From Burkholderia sp. OK233 (lineage in GTDB: Bacteria; Pseudomonadota; Gammaproteobacteria; Burkholderiales; Burkholderiaceae), in assembly GCF_900230185.1 (NCBI RefSeq), contig NZ_OCSR01000002.1:1736001-1800000 (forward strand): a DNA stretch of 64,000 nucleotides. The letters are read 5' to 3'. The notes under the pieces were generated by a model. It worked only from the letters and a program-made list of their open reading frames with translations, ran no database searches and had not been told where the DNA came from. The translations under genes and the position numbers were made by a program. Shown piece after piece: positions 1 through 8,259 of the stretch; position 1 is the first letter of the stretch; the number at the start of each line of letters is the position of its first letter.

Positions 1-494
1 AGAAACCGTGCATCTCTGTCCAGATTCGCCACCACCTCCAGCATCTGCTTGTCAGGATGAGACAGGTCCCTCACCAGCCTGGAAGGCTGTACCTTCAACT
101 TATAGTCTTGCAGAACCTGGTGAGTATGCTCCTTCATGGCCACATCGTCGAGCAGCCCGTTCTTCCTTAGCTCGCGCCCGAGGAAAAGGTTCTGCCACAC
201 CGTCAACCCTGGAATAAGCCGAAGTTCCTGATAAACGCATGCGATTCCGTGCCGCAACGCATCTCGCGGCGAACTGAGTGAGATGGATTCGTCACCGAGC
301 AAAAGCTCACCCGAATCCTGCTGATTGACCCCGGCGAGAATCCTGAGCAAGGTCGACTTACCTGCGCCGTTGTGGCCAAACAAGCCGTGGATTTTGCCAG
401 GCACCACATCGAAGTCGACACCATGCAGAACAGTGACGCCCGCGAAGGACACCTTGATGTCGCGCGCCCGATAAAGGCGGTTGCTGTTACTCAT
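1..494 (-). CDS. Sugar ABC transporter ATP-binding protein (partial, runs off left edge)
   Basis: The frame opens at an ATG on the minus strand and stays open to the window edge, so only about the first 164 residues are visible. They show a Walker A motif (GHNGAGKS, near residue 40), a Q-loop region (VYQEL) and a signature-like stretch (LSHPDKQMLEVV). This is the first of the two ATPase halves expected in RbsA/XylG/MglA-type sugar importers. It is the third gene of a minus-strand operon after a permease and a lipoprotein binding protein, so it should energise that carbohydrate importer at the inner membrane. The gap to the binding-protein gene is about 70 bases. The substrate cannot be read from the sequence; the C-terminal half lies outside the window. 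Confidence 0.9.
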   Translation of the reverse strand, partial: MSNSNRLYRARDIKVSFAGVTVLHGVDFDVVPGKIHGLFGHNGAGKSTLLRILAGVNQQDSGELLLGDESISLSSPRDALRHGIACVYQELRLIPGLTVWQNLFLGRELRKNGLLDDVAMKEHTHQVLQDYKLKVQPSRLVRDLSHPDKQMLEVVANLDRDARF

Positions 495-565
495 CGCTCA
501 ATTCCTTTCCTATTACGCGTTTGGGGGCGAGTGGCTCGTCAGTGTGACGGATGCCCCCGCGCAAC

Positions 566-1552
566 TCAGTAAGCCTGGCTGACCACCTGTTCGGCATTCG
601 CCTTATTCACGAGCAACGGAGGGCTGTTGACCATGGCCGACGGTACCTTGCCCGCAAACTGTTGGCTGACGTTATCCACGAGCAACGCAGCGAGTCGCAC
701 CGGTTCCTGAATCGCGCCAGCCCGCAGAACGTCGCCGGATTGAATCTGCTTTACCCCTTCCTTGTCGACGAAAGCGTAGAGCTTCACCTTGTCTTTCAAG
801 CCCAACTGGTTGATTGCCGCGAGTGCGCCAAGTGCCGAAGGTTCGGTATCGGAATAAACAACCGTCATGCTGGGATTTCCCTGAAGCATTTCAGTCGTCA
901 CCTTCAGGGACGTTGTCTCTTCTACCTTCCCATTGACGAGAGCGACAACCTTAAGGTTTGGATTGGTGGCAATAGCCTGCTTGAAACCGTCGTCACGTGC
1001 ATTGGCCGCCGTAGACGTCGGTTCGCCAACAATGCCGATAACAGCATTGGCCTTTTCGCCCAAATCCTTCACCAGTTGCTGACCGATGAATACGCCACCC
1101 GCCTTCTGGTCGGTCTGCACACCTTGCACGATGTGAGCGCCTTGCTGCTTCATGCCGTCGGTGTCCGGCAGGATATTGATGGCGAAGGCCGGGATATTTG
1201 CACGGTTCAGTTCCGAAATGACTGAGACGCATGGTCCTGAACTGACGCAGTTAACAGCAACAGCGTCTACTTTCTTCTGTATAAAGCTCTGCACCTGGGA
1301 GAGCTCTCGAGCGTCATCGTTGTCCGCAATGGATACTTCTACATGCATGCCCTTGGCAGCGCCGCTCTCCTCAAAGCTCTTCTTCATTGCAACGTAATAC
1401 GGGTTGGTGAGATTCGGAAGAACGACACCGAGGGTTCTGGTCCCGTTCGATGCCTGGGCCCCTGCATCCCGATTACAACCGGACAGACCCAATGCCAGGA
1501 CGGAACTGATGAGCCCAATTGCCACTACATGATTGTTTCGTATATTGTTCAC
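566..1552 (-). CDS. Periplasmic sugar-binding lipoprotein of ABC importer
   Basis: This 328-residue protein begins with a hydrophobic leader ending in a lipobox (LGLSGC, Cys about residue 26), so it is probably anchored to the outer face of the inner membrane. The remainder looks like a periplasmic binding protein of the ribose/galactose class (Peripla_BP_4): a start motif LGVVLPNLTNPYYVAMKKSFEE, a hinge region with NARDDGFKQAI and the AVNCVSSG segment. It lies 4 bases after the permease gene and before an ATPase gene on the minus strand, forming an importer operon. The order permease, binding protein, ATPase is less common than binding protein first. It differs clearly from the second binding protein of the region (7203-8156), so two different ligands or affinities are likely. 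Confidence 0.88.
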   Translation of the reverse strand: MNNIRNNHVVAIGLISSVLALGLSGCNRDAGAQASNGTRTLGVVLPNLTNPYYVAMKKSFEESGAAKGMHVEVSIADNDDARELSQVQSFIQKKVDAVAVNCVSSGPCVSVISELNRANIPAFAINILPDTDGMKQQGAHIVQGVQTDQKAGGVFIGQQLVKDLGEKANAVIGIVGEPTSTAANARDDGFKQAIATNPNLKVVALVNGKVEETTSLKVTTEMLQGNPSMTVVYSDTEPSALGALAAINQLGLKDKVKLYAFVDKEGVKQIQSGDVLRAGAIQEPVRLAALLVDNVSQQFAGKVPSAMVNSPPLLVNKANAEQVVSQAY

Positions 1553-1556
1553 CTGG

Positions 1557-2600
1557 TTAAGACGTGCTTTTCAGGGAGTCTTTGTGCTCGGAAAATTTCC
1601 GCTCTTTCCGAGACTTCAGCCAGGGAAAGCTGAGCCGTCTGGACGACCGCAACGTATCCAATGTCACGCCGATCAGAATGATCAGACCGATGACCAATGG
1701 TTGCCAGTACGCACTCACGTTCAGAACGTTCATCAGGTTCGAGATTGCGGCGATAAGCATTGCGCCAATCATCGCGCCCACTATGCTGCCGCTTCCGCCA
1801 AAAAGACTAACTCCGCCTACCACTGCCCCTGCAATTGAGAAGAACAATTCGTCGCCACGACCTGCAGTCGGATATCCTGTCATCAAACGCGAGCCATAGA
1901 TCAGGCCGCCACATGCGGCACAGAGACCGGAAACTGAATAGACAAACAGTGTGACGCGCGGCACGCTGATGCCCGATAACCGAGCCGCATCCGCGTTACC
2001 GCCGACGGCATAAATGTGCGTTCCCGTAACCGTCCTCTTCAGTAGCAACGCCGCCAGAACAATTGCCACAAGCAACGCAAGCACCGGAAATGGAACCCCA
2101 TACGGACGCGATTGGCCAATCAGGCTGTAGCCGATCTGTGTTACCCGGATGGACTCAGCGCCGGTAATGATTTGTGGGATAGATGCCGCGACGCCCATGG
2201 TTGCAAACGTCACGATGAAGGGCGGCACCCCAGTGCGCTCGATAATCCAACCGTTGATCATTCCTGCCGCGGCGCCAATCAGCAAAACGAGCGGTACCGC
2301 CAATTGCCACGGCAAACCAGGACTTTGCATCAGCAACGCAGCCACGACGCACGTCATCGCAACGATGGACCCACAGGAGAGGTCAATCCCGCCAGTGAGC
2401 AGAACAAATGACTGGCCAAGACACAGAAAGCCAATGACAGCGCCATTCAGCAATAGCACCATCACGTTCGAAAGAGTGAGGAAATTCGGCGTAGCGATGA
2501 AGCCGCCCAGCATGACTACGAGAAATACGATTGCAATTCCTGCTTCGCTTGGCAGCCGAAACGGACGCTTTCTCGTCCCAAGTGATTCAAGACTATTCAT
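1557..2600 (-). CDS. Sugar ABC transporter permease (RbsC family)
   Basis: Inner-membrane permease of the branched RbsC/XylH type, 347 residues with about eight to ten hydrophobic segments. Family landmarks are GIDLSCGSIVAM (the usual GGIDLSVGS block), NGWIIERTGVPPFIVTFATM and the C-terminal GGVSLFGGSGSIVGAMIGA. The frame is open upstream, but the ATG at 2600 is chosen because it has a good ribosome-binding site (GGAGACAAAC just upstream) and begins a normal N-terminus; a start at 2705 would add 35 charged residues unlike the family. First gene of the minus-strand operon permease, binding protein, ATPase. The upstream region is shared with the divergent DeoR regulator and holds the repeat motif at 2797-2827. 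Confidence 0.9.
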   Translation of the reverse strand: MNSLESLGTRKRPFRLPSEAGIAIVFLVVMLGGFIATPNFLTLSNVMVLLLNGAVIGFLCLGQSFVLLTGGIDLSCGSIVAMTCVVAALLMQSPGLPWQLAVPLVLLIGAAAGMINGWIIERTGVPPFIVTFATMGVAASIPQIITGAESIRVTQIGYSLIGQSRPYGVPFPVLALLVAIVLAALLLKRTVTGTHIYAVGGNADAARLSGISVPRVTLFVYSVSGLCAACGGLIYGSRLMTGYPTAGRGDELFFSIAGAVVGGVSLFGGSGSIVGAMIGAMLIAAISNLMNVLNVSAYWQPLVIGLIILIGVTLDTLRSSRRLSFPWLKSRKERKFSEHKDSLKSTS

Positions 2601-2796
2601 GTTTGTCTCCTGATTCGGCGAAGCATCGACAGCGGATACGTCAACGCGTTGCCAAGAGGTTAGAGCGCCTCGTTCGCTCCGTTTTTTCCTTTTGACTCGA
2701 CTCAAACATCCGGATCAACTTACGGAGGGTTCATCTGTCCCTTTCGCACACCGTGTCTGATCGCGAAATGTTCTACATCAACCATATCGTAATCCA

Positions 2797-2827
2797 CAGA
2801 AGTTATAGTTGCAACGTAATGTTATAG
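2797..2827. promoter_or_regulatory. Direct-repeat operator-like motif, copy A
   Basis: GTTATAG occurs twice (2802-2808 and 2821-2827), 19 bases apart, with TTGCAAC between. The left part (CAGAAGTTATA then TGCAAC) recurs at 10904-10922 and the right part (ATGTTATAG) recurs at 11115-11123, each in front of another transcription unit of the sugar regulon. It lies about 200 bases upstream of the permease start, in the region divergent to the DeoR gene. Inferred to be a binding site for the DeoR protein encoded next door or for another regulator of the same regulon. Confidence 0.5.
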
Positions 2828-2908
2828 ATATGAACATTTCGAATCGAAGCCGTAGCGCAGGATGCTGCCGCTGGACCCGACGGCAGCGAGTTGCATAAGG
2901 AACGGAAC

Positions 2909-2983
2909 GTTCGAAGTTGAACTGTTCGTGCGACCGTCGCCTCCGTTATTTTGGTAATTGAGTTAAAATGTTCGATGTTGAAC
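2909..2983. promoter_or_regulatory. Two imperfect palindromes upstream of the DeoR gene
   Basis: GTTCGAAGTTGAAC (2909-2922) and GTTCGATGTTGAAC (2970-2983) are near-identical, have GTTC/GAAC inverted arms and lie 61 bases apart, about six helical turns. The second overlaps an alternative in-frame start codon of the DeoR gene (2968), which favours the downstream start at 3037. Inferred autoregulatory operators. Confidence 0.45.
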
Positions 2984-3036
2984 ACAGCGAGCTCGAGACG
3001 GCTGCTTGTCACCTTCCACAAAAACACGACATTTCC

Positions 3037-3810
3037 ATGGCTAGCAAAGAGCAACGGTCCGACCATATCCTCGACATGGTCGATTCGCGACATTTCATGA
3101 GCATTGGCGATTTGGCCAAGGCGCTAGATGTGTCTGAAATGACGATTCGCCGCGACGTGCGTGACCTGGCTGACGCAGGCAAAGTGCGCACTGTTTATGG
3201 CGGCGTGGCGTCGCTGGACAACGGCAGCACAGTTGCGAATTACAACGCACAGACCGAACGCTCCCAGCATGCTGAGGAAAAACGCCGGATCGCACTGGCT
3301 GCGAGCCGGTTGCTGAGTCCTGGTGATGTCGTGATTCTTGATTCCGGGACCACAGTTCAGCAACTCGCCGAGTGCCTTCCAGCCGAGGGTGCGTACACGT
3401 TCATTTGCTACAGCTTGAACACCATAAATGTCCTCGCGAAACGAGAGGACACAACAGTGATTTCGCTTGGCGGAGTTCTTTCTTCGAAGTCGTACACGTT
3501 CTCCGGGCCTGACGCAGTTCAGGCGATGCACAGGTATCGCGCGAACAAAGCCTTCATCGGCGCCACTGGGTACGAACTGAAGCACGGACTCACCTGCAGC
3601 TACGTCGAAGACTGCTCGTGGAAGCAGGCTGCAATGCAATCCAGTGTCGAGAGAATCCTGCTGGTCGACTCGTCGAAATTCGGCAAGGTGTCGACCTGCA
3701 GTTTCGCCGGCGTAGACAATTTCGACATGGTGATAACAGACACCGGGATACCTGAGCAATACCGGTACGACCTCGAAGCAAAGGGACTCAAGGTACTCAT
3801 CGCCGACTGA
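3037..3810 (+). CDS. DeoR-family transcriptional regulator
   Basis: A 257-residue repressor-type protein. The N-terminus carries the DeoR helix-turn-helix (MSIGDLAKALDVSEMTIRRDVRDL then GGVA, about residues 18-60), and the C-terminus the sugar-phosphate sensor domain with DSGTTVQQLAECLP and a late VDSSKFGK. DeoR proteins generally respond to a phosphorylated sugar intermediate of the pathway they control. The gene is divergent from one ABC operon and convergent with the end of the second operon, so it is the obvious local regulator. The ATG at 3037 is preferred; an in-frame ATG at 2968 would add 23 residues but overlaps a palindrome that looks like an operator. Confidence 0.9.
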   Translation: MASKEQRSDHILDMVDSRHFMSIGDLAKALDVSEMTIRRDVRDLADAGKVRTVYGGVASLDNGSTVANYNAQTERSQHAEEKRRIALAASRLLSPGDVVILDSGTTVQQLAECLPAEGAYTFICYSLNTINVLAKREDTTVISLGGVLSSKSYTFSGPDAVQAMHRYRANKAFIGATGYELKHGLTCSYVEDCSWKQAAMQSSVERILLVDSSKFGKVSTCSFAGVDNFDMVITDTGIPEQYRYDLEAKGLKVLIAD

Positions 3811-3869
3811 CGGTCGCTGCCTGTATTTCGCCGTTCTGGCCTCGCAAGCCAGGAAGCAGACATGCGTGT

Positions 3870-4589
3870 CTACGAAGCGATGCTTGATGGCGCGGCGGCC
3901 ACCAAAGACCGACGCAGCTTGAGAAGTTCGCTGAGTCCGGTAGAGGGTGACTCTTTCGAAATGCACATGCTGCCAGCAACAAACATATCGACCGTGGCTG
4001 GCGCGAACTTTCTGATGGTCTCCGTGGAGACGCGCCCGTCAATCTCAATTGCCGTGTCAAGCCCATGCTGGCAAATCATTTCTCGCAAGGCGAAAATCTT
4101 CCGCTCCGCATACGGAACCTGTGTTTCGCCAGGAGCTCCGGCATAACCCGGGTTGGTGAGCATGAGGAGTACGGTATCGCACCTCTCGAGTACATACTCG
4201 AGCGTACTGAGCGGCGTGGAAGGTTTCAGCGCTACGCCTGCCCGCACGCCTTCTGACCGGATGCGGTTAAGCATCCGGTCTACATGTGGTTCCGACTCAA
4301 TCTGGAACGTGAGTTGTTGAATGCCGATATCGAGCAGCGCGTCGATGAAGTAATCGTGTCGCGCAGCCATGACATGTACGTCGAAAGCCAGGTCCGTCTT
4401 GCGTCGCAGTTGCGCAATGGTTTCAATGCCCAAGGGCATGCTCGGGCTGAAATGTCCGTCGATAACGTCGAGGTGTACGACCTCCAGTCCAGATTCGGCG
4501 ATGACCTGTGCCTGACGTTCGAGGTTACAGAGGTCGAAGGTGATAATCGACGGCACAATCAGACAGGATTTTTGCCAGGCAATATCCAC
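3870..4589 (-). CDS. Ribulose-phosphate 3-epimerase-like protein (possibly a hexulose-6-phosphate epimerase)
   Basis: A 239-residue TIM-barrel protein of the ribulose-phosphate epimerase family. Visible landmarks are PSIITFD, HLDVIDGHFSPSMPLG (metal-binding His and Asp), DVHVMAA (metal His), LLMLTNPGYAG and EIDGRVS followed by AGSM. The phosphate-binding and catalytic blocks are present but deviate from housekeeping Rpe: the canonical NPGFGGQ loop reads NPGYAGAP and the IEVDGG block reads IEIDGR. Such divergence is typical of family members acting on other ketose phosphates, for instance AlsE-type allulose-6-phosphate epimerases. It is the last gene of the minus-strand operon, 2 bases after the kinase gene, so translation is probably coupled. 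The substrate is inferred only from context. Confidence 0.82.
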   Translation of the reverse strand: MDIAWQKSCLIVPSIITFDLCNLERQAQVIAESGLEVVHLDVIDGHFSPSMPLGIETIAQLRRKTDLAFDVHVMAARHDYFIDALLDIGIQQLTFQIESEPHVDRMLNRIRSEGVRAGVALKPSTPLSTLEYVLERCDTVLLMLTNPGYAGAPGETQVPYAERKIFALREMICQHGLDTAIEIDGRVSTETIRKFAPATVDMFVAGSMCISKESPSTGLSELLKLRRSLVAAAPSSIAS

Positions 4590-4591
4590 GT

Positions 4592-6088
4592 TCAGTTTGC
4601 CTCGAAATCTTCGTTGGCGATGGTGTCGGTGAAAGCAGCGAACAAATTCTTGTACTGCGCCGCGACGTCTGGGCGTGGCTGAGCCGCTCGCGTCTCATCA
4701 AGCTCAACGTAATGCTCGCAAACGTCGTATAACGTGACCGAAGCGCCTTTCGCGCGTTGATGCACCGTGAGTGCGAGCAAAGCAGCGGCATAGGCGCCTC
4801 CCTCGTCGCACTTAACGCGAACGACGTCGATATCGAAGACGTCCGCAAGGATCTGCCGCCATGCCGCGCTGTTCGCGCCCCCGCCCGTCAGCCGGAAATG
4901 CTCTGCAGGTGCGAAACTCTGCGAAAGCAGTTCATAGCCCCACTTCAATCCGAACGCGACGGACTCGGCCCCGGCTCGCATCAGATTTGCGCGCGTCATG
5001 TTGTCTGCCGATAGGCCTTTCATGGCCCCGCGCGCACGGGGGAGGGCCGGAATACGCTCCCCGCTGAAATACGGGAACATCCGGACACCGCCGGCACCAG
5101 GGCTTGCCGAGGCAATGAGATTTTCAACCTCGGCAATGTCGACTTCGAAGAGTTGTTGCAACAGCGTAGTAGTCGAGGTGGCATTCATGGTCGCGATGGT
5201 CGGCAACCACCGGCCGTCGAGGCCACAGAACACATAGATGCTGGGGTCGACTGACTCCGCCAGTTTTTCCGCGTGGATGTTCAGAACACCTGAGGTTCCG
5301 AGGCCGAGTGTGGCACGGCCGGGAGCCACGTTTCCAGTGCCCAGGGCACCCATCACGTTGTCGCCGGAACCGCAGGCTACCAGCGTGCCCGGCGAAAAGC
5401 CGAACTCTGCAGCGACCTCCGGGCGTACGGTGCCGATTGGCTCGAGGGGCGAAGCGATTCGAGGCAGTGAGCGTTCGAGTCGTCCCGTCGGGTCAATCAG
5501 GTCCGCCATGGGCCGCGACCACGTGCGGGAAAGGACGTCGAAGTAACCTGTTCCGGATGCCTCACCAGCATCCGTTACATACTCGCCCGTCAGCCAGTAG
5601 TTGACGTAGTCATGCGGCAGCAGCACATGCTGCACCCGTTCGTAGGTTTCTGGTTCGTGCTGCCTGACCCAGGCGACCTTCGATGCCGTGAAGCCCACGG
5701 GAATCGTTGTGCCAATAAGCGTTCGAATCCGCTTTTCGCCGCCGGCTGCGTTGAAGAGCTTCTCGTTAACTGCAGTCGTCTCCGTATCGTTCCAAAGTTT
5801 CACATTTCGTACTACCGTGCCGCTGTCATCCAGCATCACCAGGCCGTGCTGTTGCCCCGATACGGCTATGGCCGAGACGTCCGCTGGACTGCGCGTCGTC
5901 TGCGCGAACAGTCCTTGCAAGGCTTTCCGCAGCGCAGCTATCCACCATTCGGCCTTCTGCTCACGTCGGCCATTGGCTTCGGAGATGATGGGATGGCTGG
6001 CATGACCACGGGCCACAAGCGAGCCGGTTTCCGGGTCTAGCAAAACCACCTTGGTGCCTTGTGTACCGCAGTCGATGCCAAGATACAT
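4592..6088 (-). CDS. FGGY-family carbohydrate kinase, xylulokinase type
   Basis: A 498-residue cytoplasmic sugar kinase that transfers phosphate from ATP to a ketose. Both FGGY domains are complete: the N-terminal GIDCGTQGTKVVL phosphate loop, SGQQHGLVMLD (the XylB-like sugar-binding block), LWNDTET, and the C-terminal LTGGGANSAAWRQILADVFD nucleotide-binding motif. Length matches XylB (about 485-500). It follows the dehydrogenase gene by about 30 bases and abuts the epimerase gene, so the operon order oxidation, phosphorylation, epimerisation matches the expected order of reactions. Xylulose is the textbook substrate for this subgroup, but related kinases accept other ketoses and the neighbouring epimerase and hexuloisomerase suggest a hexulose is possible. 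Confidence 0.87.
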   Translation of the reverse strand: MYLGIDCGTQGTKVVLLDPETGSLVARGHASHPIISEANGRREQKAEWWIAALRKALQGLFAQTTRSPADVSAIAVSGQQHGLVMLDDSGTVVRNVKLWNDTETTAVNEKLFNAAGGEKRIRTLIGTTIPVGFTASKVAWVRQHEPETYERVQHVLLPHDYVNYWLTGEYVTDAGEASGTGYFDVLSRTWSRPMADLIDPTGRLERSLPRIASPLEPIGTVRPEVAAEFGFSPGTLVACGSGDNVMGALGTGNVAPGRATLGLGTSGVLNIHAEKLAESVDPSIYVFCGLDGRWLPTIATMNATSTTTLLQQLFEVDIAEVENLIASASPGAGGVRMFPYFSGERIPALPRARGAMKGLSADNMTRANLMRAGAESVAFGLKWGYELLSQSFAPAEHFRLTGGGANSAAWRQILADVFDIDVVRVKCDEGGAYAAALLALTVHQRAKGASVTLYDVCEHYVELDETRAAQPRPDVAAQYKNLFAAFTDTIANEDFEAN

Positions 6089-6118
6089 TCTTTACCTCTC
6101 TCTACCGGTCTGGACGGG

Positions 6119-7156
6119 TTACTGACAGTCGATAACGACCTTGATGACGTCCGACTGCGCGGACGCCGCCAGGTCGAACGCAGCGATGCTGTCTTCGAAC
6201 GCAAAGCGACGGGAAATCAGCGGCTTGACGTCGATTTGTCCGGACGCAATCAAGGCAATCGAACGCTCGTAGTCGTTCGCGTAGCGGAAAATCGAGACGG
6301 TTTCGATTTCCTTAACCTGCATCGCGACGATGTCCATCGGCACAAGGTCTTGCGGCATGCCGACGAACACAATCTTTCCGGCCGGCCGCAGGCAGTGCGG
6401 TGCAGCACCAATCGCCGCCGGGCTACCGCTGCAGTCCACGAACAGGTCCGCGCCATTCCGGAAGTGCTGCAGAACAAACTGCTTGAGGTCACCCTTCGTC
6501 ACGTTGAACGTGATGAGACGGTCGCCGTAGTGCTTCGCAAGGAAGTCGAGTTTCTCCTGCTTCACGTCGGAGATGATGACACGGCTGCAACCGGACGCGA
6601 GCAAGGCAAGCGCCATACACGCGCCAATCGTACCGGCTCCGGAAACTACCGCGGTGTCCCCTGGCGAGATTCCCACCTTGCGGGCGACGTGCACGCCGGA
6701 AGTAAGCGGCTCGGCCAGAACCGCTTCCTCGAGGCTGACGTTGTCCGGCAGCTTGAATGTGAGGCTTGCCGGGTGAACGACCGACTCGCGCAGCACGCCG
6801 TGAATTGGCGGCGTTGCCCAGAACTTGATGCTCGGGTCGAGGTGGTACATGCCCCGCATGGCTTCTTGCGAGTTCGGGTCGAAGATGCCTGGCTCCATTG
6901 CTACCCGGTCGCCAACCTTCAGGTGTTTGACTGCGCTGCCAACTTCGGCGATGACGCCGCTCGCTTCATGCCCGAGGACCATCGGCTCGTTGACCACGAA
7001 GTCGCCGATGCGACCATGCTTGTAGTAATGAACGTCGCTCCCACACACGCCGACGTTGGCAATCCTGATGCGAACGTCATTGGAACCAAGCTCCTCTTCG
7101 ATTGCAATATCGCGGATCTGGAGCTTATCTTTTTCTTCAAGGACCAAGGCTTTCAT
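6119..7156 (-). CDS. Zinc-type polyol dehydrogenase (sorbitol/xylitol dehydrogenase-like)
   Basis: A 345-residue medium-chain dehydrogenase/reductase expected to oxidise a sugar alcohol to a ketose with NAD(P). The catalytic zinc site is visible (CGSDVHYYKHGRIGDF, then GHEASG), as is the nucleotide fold (VVSGAGTIGACMALAL). The lobe that in most family members holds four structural-zinc cysteines instead reads EPGIFDPNSQEAMRGMYHLDPS, so that zinc is absent, as in sorbitol dehydrogenases. The ATG at 7156 with AAAGGGATTGAC before it is preferred to an upstream in-frame ATG that would overlap the previous gene. It sits between a sugar binding-protein gene and the FGGY kinase gene in one operon. 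Confidence 0.87.
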   Translation of the reverse strand: MKALVLEEKDKLQIRDIAIEEELGSNDVRIRIANVGVCGSDVHYYKHGRIGDFVVNEPMVLGHEASGVIAEVGSAVKHLKVGDRVAMEPGIFDPNSQEAMRGMYHLDPSIKFWATPPIHGVLRESVVHPASLTFKLPDNVSLEEAVLAEPLTSGVHVARKVGISPGDTAVVSGAGTIGACMALALLASGCSRVIISDVKQEKLDFLAKHYGDRLITFNVTKGDLKQFVLQHFRNGADLFVDCSGSPAAIGAAPHCLRPAGKIVFVGMPQDLVPMDIVAMQVKEIETVSIFRYANDYERSIALIASGQIDVKPLISRRFAFEDSIAAFDLAASAQSDVIKVVIDCQ

Positions 7157-7202
7157 GTCAATCCCTTTCCGTTGCTGAATACACCTGACTGATGCGAATC
7201 CG

Positions 7203-8156
7203 TTACTTGATATCGCCAAGCTTCTTGTGAAGCGCGACGCAGCTGTCTACATTCTGCTTCGTGTACAACTCCGTCCCTTCGACCTCGTGCAGATTGGGGT
7301 GTTTGCCGGTAAGAATGTCGTGCGCCATTGCCATGGACTTCTGAGCCAGTTCGTCCGCGCTTTGCAGCGCGGTCGACGTCATCTTCCCGTCCTTGATTAG
7401 CAGGCATGCCTCAGCCGTTCCGTCGGTGCCGTATACCAACGGAAAGGGCGTCATTCCCGAACCCTTGAGCGCTTCCACAGCCCCTGCCGCCATGTTGTCG
7501 TTCATCGAAATCACCGCATCAATCCTGGGGTTCGCCTGAATCCAGTCTTCCGTCAACTGCATCGCTTCGTCCTTGTTCCAGTTCGCGGTCTGCTCAGCGA
7601 CGACTTTGACGTCGGGACGTTTGGCAAAGAATTCCTTCTGCCATGCGTCACGACGGCCCGTAGAGTGGGGGTTACCCGGCGGCCCGAGGAGAACGACAAC
7701 CTTCGCATTCTTCGGCACTTGCGTCAGCGCGAGTTTCGCGTTGACCTGCCCCAGCAGGTACGGACTGGAGTCGACGGATGGAATCGAGTCGTCCTGGAAC
7801 TTCGGGTTGGTCGCGACGAACTTCATGCCATTTTTTATCGCGCTTTTGACCGGGCCCACCTGGACCGCCGGGTCATACGGCTGGATAATCACCAGGTCGT
7901 ACTTGTTCGTCACAGCATTCTCGATGTTCGACTGCATCACTGAATTCTGACTCTGGCCGTCAAACACCGTCAACGCAATATCCGGATACTTCTTCGCTTC
8001 CTTGACCATCGAATTGGCCAGCCATGCAGCAAATGAATCGCTTTGTGCGCGTGCGAGATAAGCGACGCGATACTTTGGGGTTTGCGCGATTGCAGCGCCA
8101 CTTGTAGCGAACACGCCCAGCGCCAACGCGCATACCATCAGTTTTTTCAGCTTCAT
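7203..8156 (-). CDS. Periplasmic sugar-binding protein of second ABC importer
   Basis: A 317-residue secreted binding protein. The start at 8156 gives a classical signal peptide (MKLKKLMVCALALGVFATSG, cleavage after AIA/Q) and is preceded by an AAGGAGACAG ribosome-binding site; an upstream ATG at 8201 would spoil the signal. The mature part has Peripla_BP_4 features: YLARAQSDSFAAWLANSM, a VDSSPYLLGQ segment, GRRDAWQKEF and ISMNDNMAAGAVEAL. It follows the permease gene by about 100 bases and precedes the dehydrogenase gene in the same operon, so its ligand is probably the substrate of that dehydrogenase or its parent polyol. Confidence 0.9.
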   Translation of the reverse strand: MKLKKLMVCALALGVFATSGAAIAQTPKYRVAYLARAQSDSFAAWLANSMVKEAKKYPDIALTVFDGQSQNSVMQSNIENAVTNKYDLVIIQPYDPAVQVGPVKSAIKNGMKFVATNPKFQDDSIPSVDSSPYLLGQVNAKLALTQVPKNAKVVVLLGPPGNPHSTGRRDAWQKEFFAKRPDVKVVAEQTANWNKDEAMQLTEDWIQANPRIDAVISMNDNMAAGAVEALKGSGMTPFPLVYGTDGTAEACLLIKDGKMTSTALQSADELAQKSMAMAHDILTGKHPNLHEVEGTELYTKQNVDSCVALHKKLGDIK

Positions 8157-8259
8157 TTTTCTGTCTCCTTGGAGTTGCGACTTTGTGCGTGCTTCATACA
8201 TTTAGTCGAAGCCAGCACTGTTAGGATTTCTATCCTTTCAAACCACCCTGCCAAAGCAG

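Noticed and set aside
3124..3966. Minus-strand open frame opposite the DeoR gene
   Set aside because: The DeoR product has complete HTH and sensor motifs; the antisense is a shadow.
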